Source of the DNA: Vesta saturnalis
Taxonomy: Eukaryota; Arthropoda; Insecta; Coleoptera; Lampyridae
NCBI GenBank assembly: GCA_036346205.1
Contig: JARFJB010000106.1
Span: forward strand, 177,501 to 241,500
Length of the DNA stretch: 64,000 bases
Direction: 5' to 3'
Part shown: positions 35,986 through 44,860 of the stretch, one piece after another
How the letters are laid out: each line of letters opens with the position of its first letter
Numbering within the stretch: position 1 is the stretch's first letter
Notes under the pieces: generated by a model
Seen by the model: only the letters and a program-made list of their open reading frames with translations
Databases searched by the model: none
Told to the model about the DNA's origin: nothing
Translations under genes and position numbers: made by a program

Positions 35986-38317
35986 TTAACCCTGGATGGA
36001 CCAAGGGTGGAGAAGAAGTACCCACGATTTCGATTTTTGGCTATATATTTTTTAATTATTCCTTTAAAATTCTGAAAAAATTGGACATTGTTCCTGTTCA
36101 TGTAGTGCACCTTATTTTGTGATAGCGAAGGCGTTATGCATATTTAAATATAGTTTATATTGAAAAAAGCCTTGGTCCAACCTGCGACTAATATGGTTAT
36201 ACGCAGTCTGGCGTTCTGTGTAGCGGTAGCGTTGTAATTACGGGTTATTTGTTGCGTTTGTGTTGTTTTGTAAGTTGATTTAAACATGCTAAAAATTAGT
36301 GAGTGCGGTGTCAAACATTTCCGAGACTTTTGTTAGTGCTGTTGTTAGTAAAAATTAGTAAATATTTAACTCAAAAGGAATTAGAGTTTGATGCAGAAAA
36401 CGTGTCAGATTTTGAGGTTATGTTAGTGGGTGATGCTGAAAATAGTGACTCGGATGTAAGTGAACCAGAGTACTGTACAGTTGTTTATCAAGAAGAAGCC
36501 AGTGCTGAGTTAGATGAGAGCAGTTCTGATATTTCTCTAAATGGCGATAATGCTGCCCAAGAGTATAAAAGTAAATCAGGTAGAATTTATTTAGCACATC
36601 CTCCACGGTACGGTCGGAAAGCAGTCCCAAATATTTTTCGCAACCGACCAGGTTTACGTACTGACGGAAAGGTTCAATCGATTCTGGAATCTTTCTCAAA
36701 ATTCATTACAACAGAAATCCTCCAAAAAGTTGTAACATACAAATGAGGAAGCAGAAATTAAAAATGTAGAAAAGGCCGATACAACAGAAATTATGGCACT
36801 ATTGGGTGTTCTGACTTTGATGGGTGCTAATGATGACAATAATTTAGACTATCATTTATTTTCTAAGAAATTTGGTCGAGCAGCTTATATTGGTGCAATG
36901 TGCCGCAACAGATTCAGAGAATTGTTGGGGATTTTAGGATATGATATCAAAACTACTCGGCAGGAAAGGCGAGCTGAAGACAAATTTGCTCCGCTTCGTG
37001 AAATTTTTGAAGAGATAAATGAACCATTCTTGAAATATTTTACACCGGGTACGAACGTCGTAATTGATGAGATGTTGTCCTTATTTAGAGGGAGGTGCCC
37101 GTTCAAAGTATTCATGAAAGATAAACCTGGAAAATACGGCGTTTTGATAAGGATGCTAGCAGATTGTGATACACGTTACGTTCGACGCATGGAAGTTTAC
37201 GCAGGTAAAACAGAAGGTAGTACCTCAGAATCTAGAGGTCCAAAAGGAATTGTAAAACGACTTTTATCTCCAGTTCGTAACTCCGGTCGTAACGTTACAA
37301 CTGATAGATACTACACATCTGTAGAGCTACCAGAAGAATTGTACACAGATTTTAAACTTACTCTAGTTGGGACCATGCAACTAAACCGTAAACACATACC
37401 CGAGGTGCTGAAGAAAACTGAAGGAAGGCGACTCTATTCAAGTATGTTTGCCTTTACGGATCCCAAGACTGGACAACCTCCTGTTACTTTGGTTTCATAT
37501 GTTACACGTGAAAAACCCACAAAAATATGGATTCTTCTCTCAACGCAACATACAGATGATATTATTCGTACGGAAAAAAGAACAAATTTGGTATAAATCT
37601 CTTCTATAATGAGACCAAAGGAGGAGTGGACGTCATCGATCAGATGGCCAGAAAATACACAGTAAGCGATCCACAAGACAATAGCCACTATCAATTTTTT
37701 ATACATTGACAGACATTGCAGCACTCAATGCGTATTCTTTGTTTATACTAAATTTTCCAAACTAGAATGAGAAAAAGACCAATCGTCGTCGCTTACTCCT
37801 TCAGGAACTTGGGCTTGCCTTGCTGCTACCAAACGTAGAAAGAAGATCAAAAAACGTCAACCGTTTACACTCATACATCGTACTGGCCATGGAAAACCTA
37901 CTGGAGAGAAAGTTAGAACCGAAAAAAGTAACTGAAACGTCATCTCACGTTATGAAGGGTAGACGCCATTTTTGATGCAAAGTGGCATCATCTAAAAATC
38001 AACAGATGAGTAAGTTATCAAAAACAACAATTACTTGCTGTAAATGTCAGAAATATGTATGTGGAAAGCACAGATAGAAGTCCAACACCTGTCTAAAGTG
38101 TGATGTAGATTCTAATGCTGACAGGGAGTGAAAACAGTCGATGTAATAAGTATTAATATTAATTTTTTACAGATTTAGAATGTTTTTATGTTATTTTTGT
38201 ATTTCCAAATCATTATCTTTTGAATAAAAAATGTTTGTACCCCTCAAACATGTGGACAATTTTTACCCACCTTGGTCCAACCTGATACTGAAAATAGCTT
38301 GGTTCTGCCAGGGTTAA
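35986..38317 (+). mobile_element. piggyBac-like element with TTAA target duplications
   Basis: TTAA at 35986-35989 and 38314-38317 flank a 2324-bp element. Its ends are inverted (CCCTGGATGGACCAAGG; reverse complement of right end CCCTGGCAGAACCAAGC). An inner direct repeat CTTGGTCCAACCTG occurs near 36171 and 38271. The left-arm homologue of the site is uninterrupted (TTAA once), giving an internal empty-site control. The insertion is younger than the palindrome. Confidence 0.9.
36303..38110 (+). pseudogene. piggyBac transposase, frameshifted
   Basis: The reading comes in pieces. 36303-36746 is an acidic amino part followed by H-P-P-R-Y-G-R-K. 36793-37596 is the catalytic core with V-I-D-E-M (first aspartate), F-R-G-R-C-P, and T-T-D-R-Y-Y-T-S (second aspartate). 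A shifted frame at about 37600-37710 contains G-G-V-D-V-I-D-Q-M (third and fourth aspartates). A cysteine-rich end lies near 38030-38105 (C-C-K-C ... C-G-K-H ... C-L-K-C), matching the zinc-binding tail of piggyBac transposases. Single-base shifts near 36742 and 37595, and stops after 37707, make it inactive, though all DDDD motifs are still visible. Confidence 0.85.
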
Positions 38318-38398
38318 TGATTCGGTCATTATGTCTCTGTAGATGTTAACCATAATGAGGGTTGATGACTAATTAAAGATTCACTATAGGGATGATGT

Positions 38399-38406
38399 CT
38401 TTTATA
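38399..38406 (-). promoter_or_regulatory. TATA box of the capsid gene, right arm
   Basis: CTTTTATA on the plus strand, TATAAAAG on the minus strand, about 70 bp before the capsid ATG (38328-38330). Confidence 0.5.
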
Positions 38407-38419
38407 TGAGTTTCTTCTC

Positions 38420-39180
38420 AAACCTATGTATGCGTACCGCTTTAAATTCATTGTTATGCCTTTGAAATGCTTAATTACTACACATATATTACATTACAGT
38501 TTGTTTAATTCATATAAATTTTTCAAGAAGGAAAATATATCACTATAAATACTTTCATTGTTATACAAATAAAATCCCCTGTTCACATTAAATATTGCAT
38601 TTTTTAAATTACATGCACACTTTTGAATGCAAACCTATCGTTTTTGTAAAATTCATTGTACATATAGTTATTTATAGCGAAATTTTTTTCTTCATAACAC
38701 ATTTTCTTTAAAGTCTGTTAATTATTATATTACTAATTTTGGAATATTGTTTTGGGAAGCTATATTGTTAAAATTATTAAAAATAGTTACTACATTTTTA
38801 AAGAATGCGGATGCATTGTGTGTTTTATACAAAGAAAATCCCTATTAGCTCGAATATTACATTTTTTATACATTCCTATAAATTTTTAAGAATGCAAATG
38901 CATTATTAACAAACAAAGAAAACCCATTGTTCAATAAAACATTGACTTTTCCGCATTACATATTTTAGATGAATACATATGCATTCAGAGGACTTCGACA
39001 AAGCGATAAAATAACTTCAGGTTCCGATGTGTTTAAGCGGAACATATCATTGTGCAAAAGAGATAGACATTAAATAAGTATTCATACACTTTCAAGGTCT
39101 CTTACACATAACAGATTTAACATTTCTTAGAGATACATTAATATTTTAATTCTTCATCTAAACTAATTATCTACCACATT
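38420..39180 (-). other. AT-rich spacer within the right arm
   Basis: Inverted counterpart of 34690-35455. No gene is seen. Confidence 0.5.
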
Positions 39181-39269
39181 CTGAAGGTTCATGCATCACT
39201 AAAATGTACGTTTTGAAGAAGATGGAGTTGTCCTATGATTAATTCGCAGAGCGATGTTCTTTTAGTTCT

Positions 39270-39943
39270 AAGCGTACCGTGAATGGTTCACTTTCACCAA
39301 AGTCTATTAACTCTCCCTTTTGATTTATCAATTTGATTGTTATATTAGTTATTATGTCTGTGTTTACTTCTAAATATTGAATATGAGTTGGAATTTTATC
39401 CAAACGATATCCTGAGGGGACGGAAACGTCAATTTCATATATTACCTTTGCAGGTTTACCGTTTCAAAAAGATCCCTTTATAATGTTGTACTCTACATGT
39501 AGATTAGTGTGTTTAATTATTTGGATGTATAACGCGGATGTATGTAAAATATTCGCTTCTAATATTTTAGGCTCAAAACCGAGCAAGCGGCCAATGCTAC
39601 TCTCTTTAGTAAAATCGATCTCAAATGAACTGTTTATCTCACACTTAAGCGTGTTGCTGTTTGCCCTAATGAAAGATTTTTTTGTGGGTGTCTTTGATTT
39701 CAAGTAATTACTAATTTCATCTAACTCATAGGCACCGTGTGGAATATTAATCACCCGCAAATGGGATGAATTTGTTCTAAAATAAAATCTATCGTTGCCC
39801 GTATAAATGTTTTTAATGCTGTGGCACCCGTAAAATCCCACCGATCCAACAACGTATTTCTTCTGCAAATCTAGCTCCATCGGTGGATAGATGTTTCTTC
39901 TAGCTATGTTACCAACACCTTCTAAACTGAATGTTATTGACAT
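39270..39943 (-). pseudogene. Candidate penton-like capsid protein, right arm copy
   Basis: The better-preserved copy: 159 codons from ATG 39943 (S-I-T-F-S-L-E-G-V-G-N start) are open to a TGA at 39464-39466. Conserved motifs include F-Y-G-C-H-S, F-T-K-E-S-S-I-G and L-G-F-E-P-K. Coding-like sequence continues after the TGA to about 39270 (V-P-S-G-Y-R-L-D motif). The left-arm copy has the same TGA in the same context, so the stop predates the separation of the arms. Its ATG overlaps the tail of the protease frame by about 10 bp. The role is inferred from position. Confidence 0.65.
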
Positions 39944-40362
39944 AACTGAGAAAATTTAAGGTTGCATAGATTATTTATATACAAATTGTAGGCATAGGCG
40001 CCCACAAATATTGCTATTGAATTCCTGATCTTGATTGTATTATAATAAATTTTACATCCCCGAAAGTAGTCAATCACTTCAACTGGTGGTCGAAGATTAC
40101 CGAAACTATCGTAACACCATACCTTTTTACCACGCTTTTTGTAGCAAACCCAATGTGTACCCGGTCCGCTTTGACTATCTAGGTTGATGATTCCAGAATA
40201 ATTTTTCCATAGTAATTTAGGCAGGCTATCTCTCATAAAAATACCCCTAAAGTATGGTACATCTTTTGTGTACTTCATTAAATCAATACCTGTTAACGCT
40301 CTTTCGGGCAATCCACTCAGTTTTTTGGAAACGGTTTTAAGTATAATGCACCATCTCCACAA
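39934..40362 (-). pseudogene. Adenain-like cysteine protease, right arm copy
   Basis: An open frame of 142 codons with L-P-E-R-A-L-T-G-I-D, F-R-G-I-F-M-R-D-S-L-P, then G-T-H-W-V-C-Y (histidine of the catalytic triad) and D-S-F-G-N-L. In adenain-type proteases a cysteine motif (C-G-x-x-C) follows near the end. Here it is visible only in another frame near 40000-39990, showing a small indel just before it, so the frame is open but the catalytic cysteine is lost. About the usual size for this family in Polintons when the out-of-frame tail is counted. Confidence 0.65.
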
Positions 40363-40838
40363 GGTTTGTATGGTTTTAGATAAAGTGCGCCGCCAGCGAT
40401 CGATTCCATCATGCGATTATGGCGCGATGTCTCTTCTTGCAATTTTTTGGCGTTTTTTGCATCTTTAACCGCTTTTGCAATTCCCGATGCGACGCCAGCT
40501 AAAGCACCAATAGCTGGTAATCCGGCGAATAACGGAATAAGAAATGGTAAAACACCTCCTTGTTTAGGTAAGGGAACTTTAATGTTTTTCTGTCCCCTCT
40601 AACTTTTTACTGCAAGTTTTGCCGTTGACAGTGCTGACTTTATTGTGTCGGTGGAATCTCCGTTAGCTTTCATTTTTTTAGCTATTGTTTTTCGTACATG
40701 CAATAAACTTCCACCATTCTTCTTCTTCTTGGACCGACGTTTACACCCCATTCCAAATTTTCTCTTTGCTTTCATGGCGGTACCGACTGCTAAAGCTGCA
40801 GCTCGTTCACCTAATGTTGCGTATGCAAGCGTTCCCAA
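40350..40838 (-). pseudogene. Basic minor capsid-like protein, right arm copy
   Basis: It starts at ATG 40838 with an alanine-rich helix, a strongly basic stretch (C-K-R-R-S-K-K-K-K) and the K-N-G-G-S-L-L-H-V segment shared with the left arm. A stop at 40599-40601 interrupts it. The Gly/Ala-rich segment (F-L-I-P-L-F-A-G-L) and the L-Y-L-K-P-Y tail follow in shifted frame to about 40350. The amino part is the portion missing in the left arm. Overlaps the PLA2 frame upstream by 28 bp. Confidence 0.6.
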
Positions 40839-41086
40839 GCTTTTTCTTTTAAAATTTTATCTGCTCTATGTCTACTTTTTAAATGTTGGTAGTCTCTATA
40901 ACTGATATCATGCAGTTTGCACTGCGCATCTAATTGATTAATGCTGGGGTCACCGCGTGCGAGTCGTTTCTCTAATTTTGTACCGGGACCACAATACTGG
41001 TAACCGGGTAAATGCAATTCCACCGGAAGTTTATTGATTAGCGTATTCACTAAACCACCTGCACTCTTCCGCTTCTTACCTATCAT
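40811..41086 (-). CDS. Parvovirus-type phospholipase A2 domain protein
   Basis: A complete 91-codon frame. After a basic start it has L-P-G-Y-Q-Y-C-G-P-G-T (calcium-binding loop), then D-P-S-I-N-Q-L-D and C-K-L-H-D-I-S-Y (the H-D catalytic pair). This is the hallmark arrangement of the viral PLA2 domain known from parvovirus VP1 and also found in Polinton/adintovirus genomes. In viruses the domain helps particles leave endosomes. It is the only clearly intact, recognised viral-type enzyme frame in the element. It lies directly upstream of, and overlaps, the basic capsid-like gene. Confidence 0.75.
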   Translation of the reverse strand: MIGKKRKSAGGLVNTLINKLPVELHLPGYQYCGPGTKLEKRLARGDPSINQLDAQCKLHDISYRDYQHLKSRHRADKILKEKAWERLHTQH

Positions 41087-41149
41087 TGTTCACCTTGAGG
41101 GATAGGGCAGGGTATTTATACCTAAAATCGAAAGCGTAAAAACTTTATT

Positions 41150-42240
41150 TTTAGTAAATGCTATACATTAGATAAGCAGGGCGATAGTACAATATTTCCA
41201 TTAAGCATATAGTGCTATGTGAATTAATATTACACTTGGCATTTATAACATCATGAATGTCTCTGTAAATGTCATCATCACCGAATTCCTTCTCACCAAA
41301 ACGACAGTAATCTACCACTTGTCGTATCAACTTTTCATAGAAACACGCCAGATTGTAAGATTCAAGAAATTCCAATCTATAGCTTATTGTATCCTTCAAA
41401 TCGAATAGTTCTTCTACATGGTGGGCATTGAATGTACACTAACAGCAGTAGTTTTCTATCATAAGAGTTTTCAAATTCTCTCATGTCCTTTAATCAATTC
41501 CCAATTGTAATAAATACCGAGATTGCTAGATAGAGATTCGTAATCCTGCTCATCTATTATATCCTCCTCGTTTACATGTGACCAATCAATTTGGCTTTCA
41601 ATTTCTTGGGCTCGGAAAAATTGTATTTCTATTATCGCTGTTGCCACATCCCATACGCACTGCTGGTGCAAGGTTAAGGTGTGTACCGTATCCAATTTCA
41701 ATATGCGTATCGTTTGATAGTTTGTAGGAAGCACAATCGATTAAGTATTCATTAGCTGCCTGTTTATACACCTCATCTCTATGTTGAAATGATGATGACC
41801 AGTTGGAATAACCTTCATCTTGTTTTTCTTCATTTTTGCTACTACTACCATCACTATTTTGACAGCATGAACGGCAAAATGTTAAATTATTATTCATATT
41901 GTTACTACAGCGGTATGAAGTATCCGGCAGTGAACCTCCAGATCGTTCCAGGAATGATTTTATTGCTTCTTGCATGACTTTACTTGTCCACAACCGCACT
42001 AAACACTATTTTCGAAATGAGCATGATGACATATGGTTGGATGCACTAAATGTTATGTTTGTGGTTTTTCCGACTGCAACCAAACTACTCATGAATACAT
42101 CCTTTGTATTTCGCATCGTTTTAAATTCCTCAATTCGATTTTCTTCTTCTTTGAAATACTCGTAAAAGCGCTGTGGTAAAACACATTTAAACTCCTCTGT
42201 TTCTAAACACTATACGTTCACCATACTTCGTATTAATTAC
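41150..42240 (-). pseudogene. Polinton-associated conserved protein (unknown function)
   Basis: Reading leftward from about 42240: V-I-N-T-K-Y-G-E-R-I-V-F, then L-P-Q-R-F-Y-E-Y-F. Further pieces lie at 41999-41598 (serine/asparagine-rich, then N-E-Y-L-I-D and I-E-I-G-Y-G-T), 41734-41471 (V-W-D-V-A-T-A-I-I) and 41399-41151 (L-E-F-L-E-S-Y-N-L-A-C-F-Y-E-K-L). Frames change several times. I recall a similar protein with a V-I-N-T-x-Y-G-E-R start next to virion genes in arthropod Polinton-like elements but know no function. No paralogue in the left arm. Confidence 0.5.
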
Positions 42241-42347
42241 TATCACATTTATAACTTTATATTTTTTCGATATCTCTAGGTCACATGCATGAGATAAATA
42301 TTGTGGTTAATAAATTATAAGTTTTATAAAAAATATTTTATTTGTTA

Positions 42348-42860
42348 GATGACCTTGAAGCATCGGCTTGAACAATGGATTGCCATTGTTCTTGAAAGTT
42401 GATTTCTCAGAATTGAGCCTAAAATGGTGGAGGTAGCTAGATAACAATCTATTTTTACAAACTATGACTCAGCCAAACAATTGATCACCTTTGTTATTTC
42501 CTCAGAGGTGTGACCTTGAAAATTATAAGCATAGGCTTTGAAGCGTCGGCTTGAACAATGAATCGCTTTTGTTCTTGAAAATTGATTTCTCATAATTGAG
42601 GTGTGGGGTAGCTGGACAACAATCTATTTTTAGAAATTCTGACTCAGCCAAAACAATGGATTGCCTTTGTTCTTTTATCAGAGGTGCGACTTTGAAAATT
42701 AGAAACATAGACCTTGAAGCGTCGGCTTGAACAATGGATCGCCATTGTTCTTGAAAATTGATTTCTCAGAATTGAGGTGGGGGTCGCTAAATAATCTATT
42801 TTTATAACTCGACCAGAACAATGGATCGCCTTTGTTCTTTCCTCAGAGGTGTGACCTTGG
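42348..42860 (-). repeat. About 180-bp tandem repeat, right arm
   Basis: Three or four units, with TGACCTTGAA-type sites near 42350, 42511, 42689 and 42853 and spacings of about 160-178 bp. Mirror of 32550-33020. Confidence 0.75.
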
Positions 42861-42990
42861 GGGGAAACGGCTACCTGTGTTGCGAAACAGCTATCTGTTT
42901 TGGGAAACGGCTACCTTTTTTTAGGAAACGGCTACCTGTTTTTAGGAAACGGTTACCTGTTTTGGAAAACCGCTACCCGTTTTCGGAAAC
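42860..42990 (-). repeat. 20-bp tandem repeat, right arm
   Basis: About seven units of GGAAACGGCTACCTGTTTT. Mirror of 32405-32550. A run of about 12 G follows near 43014. Confidence 0.8.
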
Positions 42991-43019
42991 GGAACCACTT
43001 GAGTGCACTTTGCTGGGGG

Positions 43020-43735
43020 GGGGGGGCGTGATCAAAGTAAACTTCCAAGAATTGCTTGATGACCTTGAAACATGCATAGACAACACCTCAGGACTTGAGA
43101 CAGAGGTCAATGAACTTCCTGGGTGGGCGTGACCTTCAAAATTAACACTCAGTCAGAGAATTGATTGGTGACCATTTTCTAGCCTTGAATACTGATGCTG
43201 GGAACGTGGCCTTTTGTTTTAGGTAGGCAATGTGATGACCTTGGAAACCACGTACGTAGACAATGACCTTGAGGAATAGATGCAAGTAATGTGTGGGATA
43301 ACCTTGAAAACAATTGACGTGGACAATCTGCTTCAATGACCTTGAAAAACAATCTAGTAACTTTTCTAGTTACTTTTTCAAATCTGGTTACTTCAATCAC
43401 CTTGAAAAACAATCTAGTAACTTTTCCAAATCTACTTACTTCAATGGCCTTGAGTAATAGACTCCGATGCACGGAGCGTGTGACCTTGAAAGTCACGTGC
43501 GAGTATGACCTTGAAGATAAGCAATGTGACCTTGAAGCGAGAACTTTGGAGAGAGTCAGCAGGGTTACCAACTTTTCCTACCACGTGGCCTTGAATCGGT
43601 GACCTTGAAGAGACAGTGTTACCAACATTTTTCACCACGTGGCCTGCGGTGACCTTAAAGCAGGCAGTGTTACCAACCTTGAAATCTAGTGACCTTTCTG
43701 GTGACTTTTTCCAAATCTAGTGACAAAAGTGAGTT
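43020..43735 (-). promoter_or_regulatory. Array of TCAAGGTCA sites, right arm
   Basis: On the plus strand these read TGACCTTGA. Nine exact copies fall between 42350 and 43608, seven of them in this block, plus many variants such as TGGCCTTGA and TGACCTTGG. All face inward, mirroring the left array. Confidence 0.7.
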
Positions 43736-43759
43736 AGAAGTGACCATAGCAATTCTACT
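43729..43759 (-). repeat. Terminal inverted repeat, right end
   Basis: The reverse complement begins AGTAGAATTGCTATGGTCAC. Pairs with 30947-30976. Confidence 0.8.
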
Positions 43760-43765
43760 GCCAGA
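43760..43765 (+). repeat. Right 6-bp target site duplication
   Basis: GCCAGA, identical to 30941-30946. Confidence 0.85.
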
Positions 43766-44192
43766 CCACGTTGTAGCTGTTTGGGGATATTTAACAATGA
43801 ATCACCATGAGGCATGTGTGCACGAGTCTCAAGTTAGTTCTGAAATCATAGCAAGGTATTTAGATGAACATGATATGCCTGATGATGAAGCTTTCCGGTG
43901 CTACTGTAAGTGCCTTAATGCGACGTTAAGCTTTATGAAACCTGATGGTACATACGATCTATATGAACTGATAGAAAAGGCAAATTTTATGTCTGAAGAG
44001 TTAGCCAATAGATGCATTGGCCATGGTACTGAAACAGAGAACCTTTGTTTAAAGGCTTACCAGGTAGCTAAATGTTCTGTGACTTCTTTAATCGGGACTT
44101 TAAGCGAGACTGATGAAAATAAAATGCAATTGAGAAGAAGCATAATTTGGAAAAATCCTACAATCCTGAAGTTGCACCAGTGTTTAATATAG
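43760..44192 (+). pseudogene. OBP gene copy A: exon 2 (mature protein)
   Basis: From the right target duplication the frame continues exon 2 of the gene whose first exon is at 30832-30885. It shows the six-cysteine pattern of insect odorant-binding proteins: C-x27-C-x3-C-x33-C-x10-C-x8-C, with an extra cysteine between the second and third (C-Y-C-K-C). The helical segments E-I-I-A-R-Y-L and Y-E-L-I-E-K-A fit the fold. All six cysteines are encoded in one exon, whereas insect Obp genes usually have several introns. The open frame upstream to 43689 is element sequence and not part of the gene. After the sixth cysteine the frame runs 40 codons to a stop. In the +1 frame from about 44140 a longer open tail (about 46 codons, ending near 44270) suggests a frameshift. 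Confidence 0.8.
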
Positions 44193-44479
44193 TTAAAATG
44201 AATACAGCACCATGTCCGGAACAACAAAGAGATAATCTCGGTAACAGCGAAGATATGTGTAATAATTGCTAAAAATGGATTTTATTCAATTGGTCCTGAA
44301 TATTTGGGAAAGATTATCGGACCATCTGGTATTCCCATAAAATTAAAAAGCCTTATTGTATATCTTCATACTAATAAATCATATATTATTTAGGATACTG
44401 TTAAACTAAACCATTTCAAATAAAGGAAGGGGTTTTTCAAGTTGAACCCTAGTCACCACTTTTATTTTACATTTATGCT

Positions 44480-44860
44480 AATTATATATTTCAGAACCTG
44501 ATGTAAGTAACCAAATAGGATTTCGTTTATATGTTAAATCAGGTATATGCCCTATTTCAGTTATTGGTTACGCAGATGATGCTGTTATTGTTACGACAAA
44601 ACAATGATGTAGGCTAACATTTATCACTAATGAAATAATAAAATTTTAATGAAATTGGACTTCATATAAATCCTACATATCATCCCCAACTAAAAAGAAT
44701 ATTAAATAATACATGTTTAACGACAGCTTCAAATAAATAAAATTAAACCCATTGGTGATGGCGTCACAATTAAATACCTTGTTGTTGTTTCTCTAGATAC
44801 TTTAAGACACCATAAATATTGTAAAGAAACCTATAGTTGGACCTATATCAGAGGCTAAAT
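44480..44860 (+). pseudogene. LINE reverse transcriptase scrap
   Basis: A piece with V-I-G-Y-A-D-D-A-V-I-V, the RT catalytic box, near 44560-44592, followed by a broken thumb-like region. Flanked by AT-rich DNA. The clade cannot be told; possibly RTE- or Jockey-like. Confidence 0.45.

Larger units (their letters stand above)
40740..42345 (-). other. Segment present only in the right arm
   Basis: The left arm jumps from the 180-bp repeats (about 33020) directly to the basic protein gene (TCGGTCC), whereas the right arm has 1.6 kb in between with two more genes. The break in the left arm lies at a short similarity (AGGTCGGTCC versus AGGCTCAAT), which suggests deletion on the left. Confidence 0.65.
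30947..43759. mobile_element. Palindromic Polinton/adintovirus-like element (12.8 kb)
   Basis: The ends are imperfect inverted repeats of about 30 bp (30947-30976 and 43729-43759), both starting AGTAGA and sharing TCACTTCTA and CTCAC. Inside are two inverted arms that carry the same virion genes and the same terminal arrays, joined across a loop at about 35697-35848. Gene order from each end inward is: nuclear-receptor-site array, 20-bp array, 180-bp repeats, (right arm only: conserved gene, phospholipase A2), basic minor capsid-like protein, adenain-like protease, candidate penton-like protein, amino-terminal part of the double-jelly-roll capsid protein. No DNA polymerase B, integrase or packaging ATPase was seen. 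A piggyBac copy accounts for 2.3 kb. The element interrupts an OBP gene. Confidence 0.8.
35849..43759 (-). repeat. Right arm of the large palindrome
   Basis: Reverse-oriented copy of the left arm, interrupted by a piggyBac (35990-38313). It is longer by about 1.6 kb (roughly 40740-42345) that the left arm lacks. Confidence 0.8.

Noticed and set aside
36418..37724. Minus-strand open frames within the piggyBac
   Set aside because: The transposase motifs all read on the plus strand; the antisense frames carry none.
42821..43132. A 103-codon plus-strand frame across the 20-bp repeats of the right arm
   Set aside because: Repetitive Arg-Leu-Pro units from the tandem array. The array is non-coding in its mirror copy.
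30947..43759. The palindrome as an assembly or sequencing artefact (chimeric fold-back read)
   Set aside because: The arms differ by several percent with arm-specific indels, one arm alone has a piggyBac with proper TTAA duplications, one alone has a 1.6-kb segment, and the whole has a clean 6-bp target duplication. An artefact would give identical arms.
43689..43759. Extension of the OBP frame upstream to an ATG at 43689
   Set aside because: This part is the terminal region of the inserted element; the true gene start is the signal-peptide exon at 30832.
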